From Clostridium psychrophilum (lineage in GTDB: Bacteria > Bacillota > Clostridia > Clostridiales > Clostridiaceae), in the NCBI RefSeq assembly GCF_018861705.1, contig NZ_JAHLEC010000016.1, positions 1 to 55,933 on the forward strand: a DNA stretch of 55,933 nucleotides, in the 5' to 3' direction. Positions within the stretch are counted from its first letter, which is position 1. Each line of letters begins with the position of its first letter. The notes beneath the pieces were generated by a model, which saw nothing but the letters and a program-made list of their open reading frames with translations, made no database searches and had not been told where the DNA came from. Positions 19,625 through 29,366 of the stretch are shown piece after piece. A program made the position numbers and the translations under genes.

Positions 19625-22600
19625 TTAAACAAATTTATTTACCTGATTTTCTTCTATAATATAATTATTAGTTATAGGAATATCTTCTTCTGTATCAATA
19701 TTTATTCTTGAGTTATTATTTTGTCTACCACTATTATTTTGTGTACCATTATTGTTTTTTCCATTAGAATCCTTACTAAAAAACGTTGAATCTTCATATA
19801 TTCCTATATCTAAACTATGGATTTTAATATCCATATTTTTTAACCTATCGCTAATATCTTGAATATTAGTATTTAGCAAATTATAAGTGTCCTTGTTTTG
19901 GGCAGTAATACTTGCCTTCATAACTCCACTCTCTATAGTAAGCTTAATTGTTATTTCTCCAAGTTCCTTAGGATTCATTTTCACTATTAAATTCTTAATG
20001 CTGTTGGTTTCCATAAATTTTATATTTTTAATAACATCTACTTCAAAATTATTTTTGTTAACTGTTATATTAGATACTTCAACTTTGGATGTATCAACAG
20101 TTTTTACATTTTCAAATTGGTTCATGAATGTGACTGCTTTTGATATTTTTGATTCATCCTTATCTTGACCAAGTAAATTATTAAGAAATTTGTCACCAAA
20201 AGACTTATTTCCCATTGATTTTTTTTCTTGTCCCGCATTATTAGATCCTTGTTTGGCTATCACAGAATCAATGCTCAAACTCATCTTTGTGCTTTGCTTT
20301 AATTCCTTTAAAGGTAGATTATCCTTTAATGAATTCAGATTTACCTTTGTATCAGCGACTTTAGTTGTTAACTTTTGTAATACATCAAGTTTTTTTAAAT
20401 CAGTCTCTCTATTATTAATTGAAGTTTTGTCTACAGTTTGTATCATAGAAGACAATGGTTTCATTACTTGCTTGATTTGCGCTACTTTATCAGGCAATTT
20501 TCCGTTTTCTATCAATTGTTCCAAGGGTTTCTCCGTATTTTGTTTTAATTCATCAATAGCTGCTTTAACATAATTCATTACCTTCGATTCTAGTTTGTTA
20601 TTAAGAACTGAATTTTCAAAATCAACTGTGGTTTTGCCGGTTACTTCGCTCTTTTGATTAAATGCCTTTAATAAACTAAAATCTCCCTTTGCCTCTTTAA
20701 CCTTTGTAGTTAGTTTTTGTATTACATCAAATATCTTTGGTGAAGTCTTATCAATTTTTGAACTCTTAATTAAATCTACTATTTCGCTAAGATTATTTTT
20801 AAGCAAATTCTTCGTTTTAGAATCTAATTTTTCCACTCCTAGTAAGTGTTCTATATTAACAGAACTATTTTCATTTTTATCGTTACTAGTAGTTGAAGTC
20901 TTTACTAAACTTTGAAGTAATGATCCTAATGATTGTAAAACCTGTTGAACCTGTGCCACTTTTTCTGTAGAGTTATCATTTCCAACCAATTGTTCTGATG
21001 ATTTAACTGTATTTTGTTTTATTGCTTTAATTGCAAATTCAACAAAATCTATTACTTTTGATTCTATTTTAGTATTAAAATCTTGATTATTTAAATCTAC
21101 TGTTGTTGGACCTTTTACATTAGTTTTGCCTTCAACTGTGTTTTTTTCATCAACAACTTTTAATAAACTAAGATCTCCCTTTACTTCTTTAACTTGAGTA
21201 GTTAGTTTTTGTATTACATCAAATATCTTTGGTGAAGTCTTATCAATTTTTGAACTCTTAATTAAATCTACTATTTCGCTAAGATTATTTTTAAGCAAAT
21301 TCTTCGTTTTAGAATCTAATTTTTCCACTCCTAGTAAGTGTTCTATATTAACAGAACTATTTTCATTTTTATCGTTACTAGTAGTTGAAGTCTTTACTAA
21401 ACTTTGAAGTAATGATCCTAATGATTGTAAAACCTGTTGAACCTGCGCCACTTTTTCTGTAGAATTATCATTGCCAACCAATTGTTCTGATGATTTAACT
21501 GTATTTTGTTTTATTGCTTTAATAGCCAATTCAACAAAATCTATTACTTTTGATTCTACTTTAGTATTAAAATCTTCATTATTTAAATCTACTGTTGTTT
21601 GGGCTTTTACAGTAGTTTTACTTTCAACTGTGTTTTTTTTATCGGGAACTTTTAATAAACTAAGATCTCCCTTTACCTCTTTAACCTTTGTAGTTAGTTT
21701 TTGTATTACATCAAGTATTTTTGGCAAAGTCTTATCAATTTTTGAACTCTTAATTAAATCTACTATTTCGCTGAAATTATTTTTAAGCAAGGTTTTTGTC
21801 TTAGAATCTACCTTATCTACTCCTAGTAAGTGCTCTATGTTAACAGAGCTATTCTCATTTTTATCGTTGTTAATAGTTGAAGTCTTTACTAACCTTTGAA
21901 GTAATGAGCCCACAAATTGTAAAACATGTTGAACCTGTGCCACTTTTTCTGTAGAGTTATCATTGCCAACCAATTGTTCTGTTGATTTAACTGTATTTTG
22001 TTTTATTTCTTTAATAGCCAATTCAACAAAATCTATTACTTTTGATTCTATTTTAGTATTAAAATCTTGATTATTTAAATCTACTGATATTTTGCCTTTT
22101 ACAGTGGTTTTACTTTCAACTGTATTTTTTTCATCAACAACTTTTAATAAACTAAGATCTCCCTTTACGTCTTTAACCTTTGTAGTTAGTTTTTGTATTA
22201 CATCAAATATCTTTGGCGAAGTCTTATCAATTTTTGAACTTTTAATTAAATCTACTATTTCACTAAGATTATTTTTAACCAAATTCTTCCTTTTAGAATC
22301 TAATTTTTCCACTCCTAGTAAGTGTTCTATATTAACAAAACTATTTTCATTTTTATCGTTACTAGTAGCTGAAGTCTTTACTAAACTTTGAAGTAATGAG
22401 CCTACAGATTGTAAAACCTGTTGAACCTGTGCCACTTTTCCTGTAGAGTTATCATTGCTAACCAATTGTTCTGACGATTTCTCTGTATTTTGTTTTATTG
22501 CTTTAATTGCCAATTCAACAAAATCTATTACTTTTGATTCTACATTAGTATTAAAATCTTGATTATTTAAATCTACTGTTGTTTGGCCTTTTACATTAGT

Positions 22601-23059
22601 TTTGCCTTCAACTGTGTTTTTTTCATCAACAACTTTTAATAAACTAAGATCTCCCTTTGCCTCTTTAACTTGAGTAGTTAGTTTTTGTATTACATTTAAT
22701 ATTTTAGGTGATGTCTTATCAACATTTTCAATCTTTGAACTTAAAGATTGCAATAATAGTTCAACATGTGCCCTTCCCTCAGTTAACTTATTTATGCCTA
22801 CTAATTTTTTTGATGATGCATTCTTTGTTTTGACCAAATTTTCACTTTTAATTTTGATTATTACTTTGTTTAAACTTTTAGTGTTTTTTTTATTTTGGCT
22901 CTTGGTATAACTACTAGGGACATTTAAGCTTAAATCTTTTTTAAAATTTAATTCTTTACAGTCTAAAACTTTTTTAAACTGTTCTGTTTTGTCTGATTTT
23001 TTAGGGGTATAAATTGTTTTAATAATTTGAGAAATGCTCGTATCAATATTTACATTCAA
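19625..23059 (-). CDS. fliK: Flagellar hook-length control protein FliK with expanded repeats
   Basis: Exported molecular ruler that measures the hook and triggers the export switch at FlhB. The C-terminal Flg_hook domain (about 1005-1095) is clear: VKMNPKELGEITIKL, then IQDISDRLKNMDIKI. The protein is very long (1144 aa; several hundred is usual). The excess comes from four in-frame 164-aa repeats starting at DKTSPK near residues 114, 278, 442 and 606, with a diverged partial fifth at 770. Each carries VIQKLTT, ESKVIDFVE, EQLVGNDNST and NIEHLLGVEKLDSK. Repeats are Lys/Asn/Ser-rich helices, as expected of a ruler region. Start TTG at 23059 behind AGGAGGTG; the adjacent ATG meets a stop at once. 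Confidence 0.93.
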   Translation of the reverse strand: MNVNIDTSISQIIKTIYTPKKSDKTEQFKKVLDCKELNFKKDLSLNVPSSYTKSQNKKNTKSLNKVIIKIKSENLVKTKNASSKKLVGINKLTEGRAHVELLLQSLSSKIENVDKTSPKILNVIQKLTTQVKEAKGDLSLLKVVDEKNTVEGKTNVKGQTTVDLNNQDFNTNVESKVIDFVELAIKAIKQNTEKSSEQLVSNDNSTGKVAQVQQVLQSVGSLLQSLVKTSATSNDKNENSFVNIEHLLGVEKLDSKRKNLVKNNLSEIVDLIKSSKIDKTSPKIFDVIQKLTTKVKDVKGDLSLLKVVDEKNTVESKTTVKGKISVDLNNQDFNTKIESKVIDFVELAIKEIKQNTVKSTEQLVGNDNSTEKVAQVQHVLQFVGSLLQRLVKTSTINNDKNENSSVNIEHLLGVDKVDSKTKTLLKNNFSEIVDLIKSSKIDKTLPKILDVIQKLTTKVKEVKGDLSLLKVPDKKNTVESKTTVKAQTTVDLNNEDFNTKVESKVIDFVELAIKAIKQNTVKSSEQLVGNDNSTEKVAQVQQVLQSLGSLLQSLVKTSTTSNDKNENSSVNIEHLLGVEKLDSKTKNLLKNNLSEIVDLIKSSKIDKTSPKIFDVIQKLTTQVKEVKGDLSLLKVVDEKNTVEGKTNVKGPTTVDLNNQDFNTKIESKVIDFVEFAIKAIKQNTVKSSEQLVGNDNSTEKVAQVQQVLQSLGSLLQSLVKTSTTSNDKNENSSVNIEHLLGVEKLDSKTKNLLKNNLSEIVDLIKSSKIDKTSPKIFDVIQKLTTKVKEAKGDFSLLKAFNQKSEVTGKTTVDFENSVLNNKLESKVMNYVKAAIDELKQNTEKPLEQLIENGKLPDKVAQIKQVMKPLSSMIQTVDKTSINNRETDLKKLDVLQKLTTKVADTKVNLNSLKDNLPLKELKQSTKMSLSIDSVIAKQGSNNAGQEKKSMGNKSFGDKFLNNLLGQDKDESKISKAVTFMNQFENVKTVDTSKVEVSNITVNKNNFEVDVIKNIKFMETNSIKNLIVKMNPKELGEITIKLTIESGVMKASITAQNKDTYNLLNTNIQDISDRLKNMDIKIHSLDIGIYEDSTFFSKDSNGKNNNGTQNNSGRQNNNSRINIDTEEDIPITNNYIIEENQVNKFV
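20753..22720 (-). repeat. Four tandem 492-bp repeats inside fliK
   Basis: Matching landmarks recur at exactly 492-base steps: GTCTTATC at 22713, 22221, 21729, 21237 and 20745, and GAAGTCTTTA at 22371, 21879, 21387 and 20895. This gives four complete units and a diverged partial copy further toward the fliK 3' end. A stretch of 248 bp (20706-20953 versus 21198-21445) is identical between two neighbouring units, which points to recent duplication or gene conversion. The period is a multiple of three, so copy-number change would keep the frame. Confidence 0.95.
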
Positions 23060-23074
23060 TTTTTCTCACCTCCT

Positions 23075-23512
23075 TTACTTATAATTATTTCTAATAAAAG
23101 CAAACAGCGCAAATTCATCATTTGATTTTTGTTCAATTAAATTTTGTTCTTTTACAAAAGCGCTTTTCTGTTTTTCTTTTAAAATTTCAACAGTCTTCTT
23201 TTCAACTTGGCATTTTTTAAGTTCTTGTCGCTTTTGCTCAAGAATCTTGCCTTTATCTTCAAATAATAGTGTATTTTTATCAATTGCAAAATTTATAGCA
23301 TTCAAATAATTTTGTTTGATTTTCTGATGAACTATAGTATCATACGAATCTATATTTCTATGATTCTTATATTTTTCTTTTAAATCAGTTAGTTCTTTTT
23401 CTACTACATCTTTTTCTCTTTGTGCTTCTTTAAATTTGATTTTACTTTTGTCCTCATGATTTTTTCTAATATCAAGTAGTTTTTGTAGTCTAAACTTGTA
23501 TACCTCAGCCAA
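23075..23512 (-). CDS. fliJ: Flagellar export chaperone FliJ
   Basis: A 145-aa, almost wholly coiled-coil protein starting with the family motif YKFRLQKLLDIRKNHEDK. It works as the stalk of the FliI ATPase ring and as an escort for chaperones. TTG start at 23512 with GGGAGGG 9 bases upstream. Lies between fliI and fliK. Confidence 0.92.
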   Translation of the reverse strand: MAEVYKFRLQKLLDIRKNHEDKSKIKFKEAQREKDVVEKELTDLKEKYKNHRNIDSYDTIVHQKIKQNYLNAINFAIDKNTLLFEDKGKILEQKRQELKKCQVEKKTVEILKEKQKSAFVKEQNLIEQKSNDEFALFAFIRNNYK

Positions 23513-23537
23513 TGTGAATATCCCTCCCTAAGAACAT

Positions 23538-24845
23538 TTAATTGAATATATTTTTTAGCATACTTAAACTATCATCAAAATTAGTATTTTCATTAATACC
23601 CTGCTTTAAATAAGCTTCAATATTATCATTATACTTAATTGCATTGTCGATTTTTATGCTACTCCCTTTTACGTAAGCACCTATATTTATTAAATCTTCT
23701 GAATCTTTATAAGTTGCCATTAAATCTCTAGCTAAAGATGCGGCTTGCTTATGCTCCGTTGTTGTAATTTCTGGCATTAATCTACTAACACTACTAAGTA
23801 CATCTATTGCAGGATAATGATTTTTCGCAGCAAGTGTTCTAGACAAAACAATATGCCCATCTAGTATTCCACGAACTGCATCAGCTATTGGTTCATTAAA
23901 GTCATCACCATCTACAAGAACCGTATAAAAAGCTGTAATAGATCCTTTGTCTGACATTCCACTACGCTCCATTAATTTAGGTAACATTGCAAATACAGAT
24001 GGAGTATATCCCTTACTTGCTGGCGGTTCCCCAATTGCTAGTCCTATTTCTCTTTGCGCCATGGCAAATCTTGTTACTGAATCCATCATTAAAATTACTT
24101 TTTTGCCTTGGTCTCTAAAATATTCTGCAATAGCAGTTGCTGTAAAAGCACCTTTTAATCTTACTAAAGCTGATTTGTCAGAAGTTGCACATACTATGAT
24201 TGATTTTTTCATACCATCTTCCCCTAAATCCTTTTCTATAAAGTCCCGTACCTCTCGTCCTCTTTCTCCAATAAGAGCAATAACATTTACCTCTGCTTTT
24301 GCTCCCCTTGCAAGCATTCCAAGTGTTGTACTTTTTCCAACTCCACTACCTGCAAAAATACCAACTCTTTGCCCTTCACCACAAGTTAAAAATCCATCAA
24401 TGGCTCTAATTCCAGTAGGCAAAATTTCTGTTATCCTACGTCTTTTTAAAGGATCTGGTGGAGATGCATTTAAAGAATAAGTTGTATAACTTGTAATTTC
24501 CCCACCATTTAAGGGATTTCCAAGTCCATCCAAAACTTTTCCAAACAATTCGTCAGAACACTTAACGTTTAGTGGAGCTCCAGTTGGTACTACTCTACAA
24601 CCTGATGATATACCCACTAGTTCACCAAGGGGCATTAATATTACATCTTTATCACGAAATCCAACAACTTCGCATGGGATCTCTTCATTTAACTTATTAT
24701 AAATATTGCATACTTCACCAACAAAAGCTGTTATCCCCTGAACTTCAATTGTTAGTCCTATAACATTTTTAACTGCCCCTTCTGAATAAGTGTAATTAAT
24801 CTCAGGAATTTTACTCATTAAGTATTTGAAATTTAGAGCTATCAT
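23538..24845 (-). CDS. fliI: Flagellum-specific ATPase FliI
   Basis: F1-beta-like ATPase of 435 aa that powers unfolding and delivery of export substrates. Walker A is GIFAGSGVGKSTTL near residue 165; the family segment IGERGREVRDFIEKDL follows; Walker B is VILMMDSVTRFA. The C-terminal helical domain is complete. Start ATG at 24845 behind AAAGGGC. Lies in the order fliH-fliI-fliJ. Confidence 0.96.
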   Translation of the reverse strand: MIALNFKYLMSKIPEINYTYSEGAVKNVIGLTIEVQGITAFVGEVCNIYNKLNEEIPCEVVGFRDKDVILMPLGELVGISSGCRVVPTGAPLNVKCSDELFGKVLDGLGNPLNGGEITSYTTYSLNASPPDPLKRRRITEILPTGIRAIDGFLTCGEGQRVGIFAGSGVGKSTTLGMLARGAKAEVNVIALIGERGREVRDFIEKDLGEDGMKKSIIVCATSDKSALVRLKGAFTATAIAEYFRDQGKKVILMMDSVTRFAMAQREIGLAIGEPPASKGYTPSVFAMLPKLMERSGMSDKGSITAFYTVLVDGDDFNEPIADAVRGILDGHIVLSRTLAAKNHYPAIDVLSSVSRLMPEITTTEHKQAASLARDLMATYKDSEDLINIGAYVKGSSIKIDNAIKYNDNIEAYLKQGINENTNFDDSLSMLKNIFN

Positions 24846-24865
24846 ATTTTTTGCCCTTTCTAAAT

Positions 24866-25609
24866 TTATATTTGCTCTTCCTTAAAAATTTCCACAATTT
24901 TTTCTATACCATAAGCTATGCTAACTATACTTTTACCTGTTTCTTTTTCAATAACAGCTGTTCCATCATCTAAAAGATTGTCTTGTATTACGAATATATC
25001 TCCTTGAAATGCAAACTTTTTTTTCCAAATCTCAACTTGACTCTTTATCATGTCAAAATGAGTACTATTGCTTTTTACAATATAAAATTTTATATCTCTT
25101 TCAGCTTTAATTGTATTAAAAATCATTTCATTTAAAGCATCTTTTTGAGTTACTTCTTTTTTTAATATGCTCTCGGCAATGGTTACAATTAAATCTTTTA
25201 TATGCTTTTCCTTTTCAATTAAATAATCATTGTATTCCATTTTTGCATTTACTAATATGGAATCTGCTTTTTTACGAACTTGCTTAGCCTCTTCAATTGC
25301 GACGCTAAGATTTTCATTATATGCAGTCTCATAACCTTCTTTACTCCCTTGTGCATACCCATCTTTGATAGCTTGAGTTTTTGCCTCTTCTGCATCTATA
25401 TATGCTTTTGAAATAATCGCTTCGCTTTTACGTTTTGCCTGATCTAATGTATTGCTAGCAATAGTTTCATAACCTTCCATATCAGCATTTTTAATACCAT
25501 AATTATCATCCATAGATACATCAGGAACTTCACTTAACTGTGTGTCAATTTTCTTATCCCCTTGTTCTATAATTCTTGAATTTTTTATCACATTAAAGGA
25601 CAATTGCAT
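24866..25609 (-). CDS. fliH: Flagellar assembly protein FliH
   Basis: Cytoplasmic regulator and stator of FliI, about 247 aa. The N-terminus binds the C-ring. A long Ala/Glu/Lys coiled coil (about 50-135) follows, then a V-ATPase E-subunit-like C-domain ending in GTAVIEKETGKSIVSIAYGIEKI. Its 5' end overlaps the fliG 3' end by 17 bases. ATG at 25609 is preferred; a GTG two codons earlier lies in the ribosome site. Confidence 0.88.
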   Translation of the reverse strand: MQLSFNVIKNSRIIEQGDKKIDTQLSEVPDVSMDDNYGIKNADMEGYETIASNTLDQAKRKSEAIISKAYIDAEEAKTQAIKDGYAQGSKEGYETAYNENLSVAIEEAKQVRKKADSILVNAKMEYNDYLIEKEKHIKDLIVTIAESILKKEVTQKDALNEMIFNTIKAERDIKFYIVKSNSTHFDMIKSQVEIWKKKFAFQGDIFVIQDNLLDDGTAVIEKETGKSIVSIAYGIEKIVEIFKEEQI

Positions 25610-26606
25610 TCTCACCGCCCCTTGATATTACAATCTCTCCGGCTTCATCTAATCTTCGTAGAACATCAACAATTTTTTGTTGTGATTTTTCAACATCTAC
25701 GAGTCTAACTGGCCCAAGGAATTCCATATCTTCTTTTAAAGACGCTGAAGCCCTCTTAGATTGATTCTTAAATATAACATCCTGCACTTCTTCAGAACAT
25801 CCCTTTAAAGCAAGAGATAAGTCCTTAGCATCTATTTCTCGAAGGAATCTTTGTATTGAAACATCATCCAAAGTGATGATATCTTCAAATACAAACATAG
25901 AGTTTTTAACTTTTTCTGCTAGTTCTACATCCTCTTTTTCAAGACCTTCAGTAATGTTTTTTTCAGTGTTTCTGTCTACTTGGTTTAAAATACCAACAAG
26001 GGAATCAATACCACCAACTACAGTGGTATCTGTTCTAATAACAGAAGATAACTTTCCATTTAAAACTTTCTCTATTTCTCTAATAACCATTGGTGAAATA
26101 TTACTCATAGTTGCAATTCTAAAAGATACTTCACTTTGCAAATCAAGAGGCAAGGATGCCATTATATTAGCAGCTTTGTCTGACTGCATATAACACATGA
26201 TAAGTGCAATAGTTTGTGGATTTTCATCAATAATAACATTTAAAAGTTGATTTGCATCCGCTTTTCTCAAAATAGAAAATGGTCTGTATCTTTGTGTTTC
26301 TTCTATAACTTTATCCAGTATTCCTTTAGCCTTTTGCACCCCAAGTGCTTTTGAAAGCAAATTTCTTGCATACTCTAATCCACCTTCTAAAAGAAAATCC
26401 TTTGCTTTGTTCATTTCCATAAATTCATCTAAAATCACTTGTTTTTGGTCAGCCTTAACAGAGGTTATATTAGCAATTTCATAGATTATCTTTTGGATAT
26501 CTCTTTCTGGTAGTTTTTTCAATATAGCCGCTGAGGCATCTGGACCTAAAGTAATAAACAATATAGCTGACTTCTGAATTCCCGTAAGTTTTTCACTCTT
26601 AGCCAT
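25593..26606 (-). CDS. fliG: Flagellar motor switch protein FliG
   Basis: Rotor protein of 337 aa with N, middle and C domains. The middle-domain EHPQ region reads as DENPQTIALIMCYM. The C-domain has the charged torque helix with DDVSIQRFLREIDAKDLSLALKG. It joins FliF to FliM and interacts with the stator. ATG at 26606; its GAGGTGA site overlaps the fliF stop. Confidence 0.95.
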   Translation of the reverse strand: MAKSEKLTGIQKSAILFITLGPDASAAILKKLPERDIQKIIYEIANITSVKADQKQVILDEFMEMNKAKDFLLEGGLEYARNLLSKALGVQKAKGILDKVIEETQRYRPFSILRKADANQLLNVIIDENPQTIALIMCYMQSDKAANIMASLPLDLQSEVSFRIATMSNISPMVIREIEKVLNGKLSSVIRTDTTVVGGIDSLVGILNQVDRNTEKNITEGLEKEDVELAEKVKNSMFVFEDIITLDDVSIQRFLREIDAKDLSLALKGCSEEVQDVIFKNQSKRASASLKEDMEFLGPVRLVDVEKSQQKIVDVLRRLDEAGEIVISRGGENAIVL

Positions 26607-26612
26607 TATTTA

Positions 26613-28178
26613 TCACCTCTCATCCTCTGTCATCCATGACTTAATAATATCTGCAACCTGTTCTGGTTTTTCTGCTGCATACTTTTTAACTTCATTCTCT
26701 TGAATTGCTTTCTTATTTTTAGTACTAGTTACAATAGGTGCATGTTTTTCTGGCTTCTTTGGAATAATCTCATCTTCAATCATTGTGTCAAATCCTTCTG
26801 GTTCAATTTCTTCCTTCTTACTAGATCTACGAATTACAACAAACAATATAATGAATGCTATAACAGCTAAAACTCCACATCCAATCCGAGTATAAAGTAC
26901 TTTATTTGCAGCCGCTTTGTCTGCATTTGCTATATCAAGAAGTGCTTGCTGAGCAGCTTTTTTAGCATCGGTATTGAAGTATAAGCCTTCTACGCTTATA
27001 GTATCTCCCCTTTTACCAGAGTATCCAGTCGCTTGTGCTACTAAATTGTTTACTGATGTTTTAGTAGCTTGATCCAAATTACCATCTAGTACTACTGAAG
27101 TAGTTAGTTTTGTAATTGCTCCTGGTGCCCTAGTTAAAACATCATCAGTTTTTGAAACATCATAATTCTTAGTACTATCTCTACTCACTACATTCCCATC
27201 TTTAGCATTTGTTTTAGTTGTAGCAGTAGTATTTTGCGTTGCTGAATCTACAGGACTAGTTGATAAACCAGTACTAGTGCCATTGTTCCATGTATCAACA
27301 TCATGCGAACTTACTACTGCTCCCTTTGTAGCATATGTAGTAGAATTTCTTGTAAGTGCATCAAAATTAAGCTCTGCATTAACAGAAACTTTAACGCCAT
27401 CTTTATATACGGGCTCAAGCAAATTAGTTATTTTATCTTGTAATGTCTTTTCAACTTGTGCCTTTAATGCTTGTTGAGTTTCTGTTGAGTTAGTTAAAGT
27501 CTCTTTATCCTTATCGTATAGTCCAGCAGTTAACAGTTTAAAATTATCTGAAATTACGCTTACATTTTCCTTTGGAAGATTCTGCACTGCTCCAGTTAAT
27601 AATGCAACTATTGCCTTTACTTGATCATTATTAAGAGTATTGCCTGGTTTAAGTTTTACAACAACTGATGCCGTAGCTGGATCTGTATCTTTGACAAAAG
27701 CAGTGCTATCAGGCATTACCAAATTGACCTTAGCTCCCTCTACTTGTGGGAATGATTTAATAGCCTTTTCTATTTCACCAGATAATGCCCTTTGGTACAT
27801 AATTTTAGTTTGTGCATCCGTAGGTGCCATTTGACTGGTATCAAAAAGTTCAAATCCTTTGCTTCCATCCGTAAGGGGAACCTCTGACATAAGTTGCATT
27901 CTAACACTATCAATTTGTGCCTTAGGTACTAATATGCTAGTACCACTTACCTTATAACTAACTTTATCCGTTTTTAACTGTGTTAGCATTGCTCCAGAAT
28001 CAGTTGATGACAAATTTGAAAATAATACATCATATTTAGGTGTAAGTGCAGATACTAAAAAAGATATAAGTGCTATTATAATTACGACCGTAAGTATACT
28101 ATATGCAATCTTTTTGTTTTTGCTTAAATTACGCCAGCCTTGCAAAAGCTTATTTTTCATTTGAATAAATTTGTTCAT
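26613..28178 (-). CDS. fliF: Flagellar MS-ring protein FliF
   Basis: Builds the membrane ring, 521 aa. It has an N-terminal transmembrane helix (about 25-45), the YscJ-like ring domains (about 46-300, with VEGAKVNLVMPDS), a Ser/Thr-rich loop (about 290-345), a second transmembrane helix (about 435-455), and a cytoplasmic tail ending in ADIIKSWMTEDER that binds FliG. Base for the switch and the export gate. Start supported by AGGAAGTG. Confidence 0.95.
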   Translation of the reverse strand: MNKFIQMKNKLLQGWRNLSKNKKIAYSILTVVIIIALISFLVSALTPKYDVLFSNLSSTDSGAMLTQLKTDKVSYKVSGTSILVPKAQIDSVRMQLMSEVPLTDGSKGFELFDTSQMAPTDAQTKIMYQRALSGEIEKAIKSFPQVEGAKVNLVMPDSTAFVKDTDPATASVVVKLKPGNTLNNDQVKAIVALLTGAVQNLPKENVSVISDNFKLLTAGLYDKDKETLTNSTETQQALKAQVEKTLQDKITNLLEPVYKDGVKVSVNAELNFDALTRNSTTYATKGAVVSSHDVDTWNNGTSTGLSTSPVDSATQNTTATTKTNAKDGNVVSRDSTKNYDVSKTDDVLTRAPGAITKLTTSVVLDGNLDQATKTSVNNLVAQATGYSGKRGDTISVEGLYFNTDAKKAAQQALLDIANADKAAANKVLYTRIGCGVLAVIAFIILFVVIRRSSKKEEIEPEGFDTMIEDEIIPKKPEKHAPIVTSTKNKKAIQENEVKKYAAEKPEQVADIIKSWMTEDER

Positions 28179-28191
28179 ATCTAATCACTTC

Positions 28192-28503
28192 CTATATTTG
28201 CATACTATTAAATGAATTATATGCATCTACAAGTTTATTTCTAATTTGTACTGCTGTTTCTAAAGACAATTTAGCTTCTGATGTAGTAAGCATTACCTTT
28301 TGTACATCAGTTTCATCGCCCTTTATAAATTTTTGTGTAATGTCATCTGATGCTACTTGTTTATTATTTACATCATCTAATTTTTCTTTTAAAGTATCTA
28401 AAAAACTAGTGCCTTTATCAATGCCTGTTACAGCATTTGTTTTAAGTCCATTAGTAGCTGTACTATTTGCAATAGTATTGTTTACATTAGTATTAATATT
28501 CAT
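28192..28503 (-). CDS. fliE: Flagellar MS-ring/rod junction protein FliE
   Basis: A 103-aa exported protein joining the MS ring to the rod. The family C-terminus is visible: VMLTTSEAKLSLETAVQIRN, then AYNSFNSMQI. ATG at 28503 behind GGAGAG. Lies between flgC and fliF as usual. Confidence 0.94.
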   Translation of the reverse strand: MNINTNVNNTIANSTATNGLKTNAVTGIDKGTSFLDTLKEKLDDVNNKQVASDDITQKFIKGDETDVQKVMLTTSEAKLSLETAVQIRNKLVDAYNSFNSMQI

Positions 28504-28514
28504 AAAACACTCTC

Positions 28515-28949
28515 CTATTTACCTATTTCTAAAGCTTTAGAAAACATACTTTTCTCAGCTGCCATAGCACTTACATTTGCCTCATATGCTCTTGTAGAAG
28601 CAACCATGTCTGCCATTTCATTTGTGATATTTACATTTGGCATACTAACATATCCGTCTTTACCTGCATCTGGATTTGTTGGATCATAAACACGCCTTAA
28701 AGGCGAGGCATCATTTACAATTCCAACAGACTTAACTCCTTTAAAGCTTGTCTTATATGTACCCGTTGTTTTATCTAATTCTTGTTGTAAATTCTCTTGA
28801 AACACAGCTATCTTCCTTATGTATGGTTTCCCATTTGCTCCTCTAGTAGTAGTTGCATTCGCAACATTCGAAGATATTGTATCCATTCTTAATCTTTCTG
28901 CGGTGAGTCCACTAGAACTTATTCTCATTCCCATAAATGCATCATTCAT
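28515..28949 (-). CDS. flgC: Flagellar rod protein FlgC
   Basis: Proximal rod protein, 144 aa. It contains [19 protein letters not shown] followed by [19 protein letters not shown], and the C-terminal [22 protein letters not shown]. Exported without a cleaved signal. Preceded by GGGGAGGG. Confidence 0.95.
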   Translation of the reverse strand: MNDAFMGMRISSSGLTAERLRMDTISSNVANATTTRGANGKPYIRKIAVFQENLQQELDKTTGTYKTSFKGVKSVGIVNDASPLRRVYDPTNPDAGKDGYVSMPNVNITNEMADMVASTRAYEANVSAMAAEKSMFSKALEIGK

Positions 28950-28955
28950 TGTGTA

Positions 28956-29366
28956 TTATTTCCCTCCCCCTATAATATAGCTTGTAAGTGAAATTTTACT
29001 ATTAACTTGAGTAACCAAAGCATTATACATTAAAGTATTTGCTGCTTGATTAGTCTCTTCAAGATCTATATCTACGTTATTGCCATCCTGCCTTGAACTA
29101 GTACTCTCATCCCTTTTAACTGCAATTTGACCATTGCTACTTCCTGCTTGTATATCTTTACTATTATCAGTTTTCATTGTATCTGCAGCCACAGTGTCTT
29201 TTAATGTATCCTCAAATGTGACATACATCTCTTTATAGTTTTTCGTATTTATATTTGCAATATTATTTGCACTAACTTTGCTTCTTAATGCGGACGCATC
29301 CATACTCTTTTTAATTAAACTATAAGTATCATCACCGGAAATCCCAGTCACATTCACATTCATCAT
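28956..29366 (-). CDS. flgB: Flagellar rod protein FlgB
   Basis: Proximal rod protein, about 136 aa, with NNIANINTKNYKEMYVTFED near the N-terminus and a C-terminal helix containing NTLMYNALVTQ. First gene of the core operon. Start is uncertain: two ATG codons (29366 and 29363) lie almost against GGGAG, while the GTG at 29357 has the better 9-base spacing. The family length does not decide between them. Confidence 0.93.
   Translation of the reverse strand: MMNVNVTGISGDDTYSLIKKSMDASALRSKVSANNIANINTKNYKEMYVTFEDTLKDTVAADTMKTDNSKDIQAGSSNGQIAVKRDESTSSRQDGNNVDIDLEETNQAANTLMYNALVTQVNSKISLTSYIIGGGK

Noticed and set aside
21471-22391. Rightward open frames repeated inside fliK
   Set aside because: They repeat only because the fliK units repeat; composition is that of antisense frames.
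20753-22720. Regular repeats that could suggest a CRISPR or satellite array
   Set aside because: They are 492-bp in-frame units inside a clear fliK gene, with no short repeat-spacer pattern and no cas genes.
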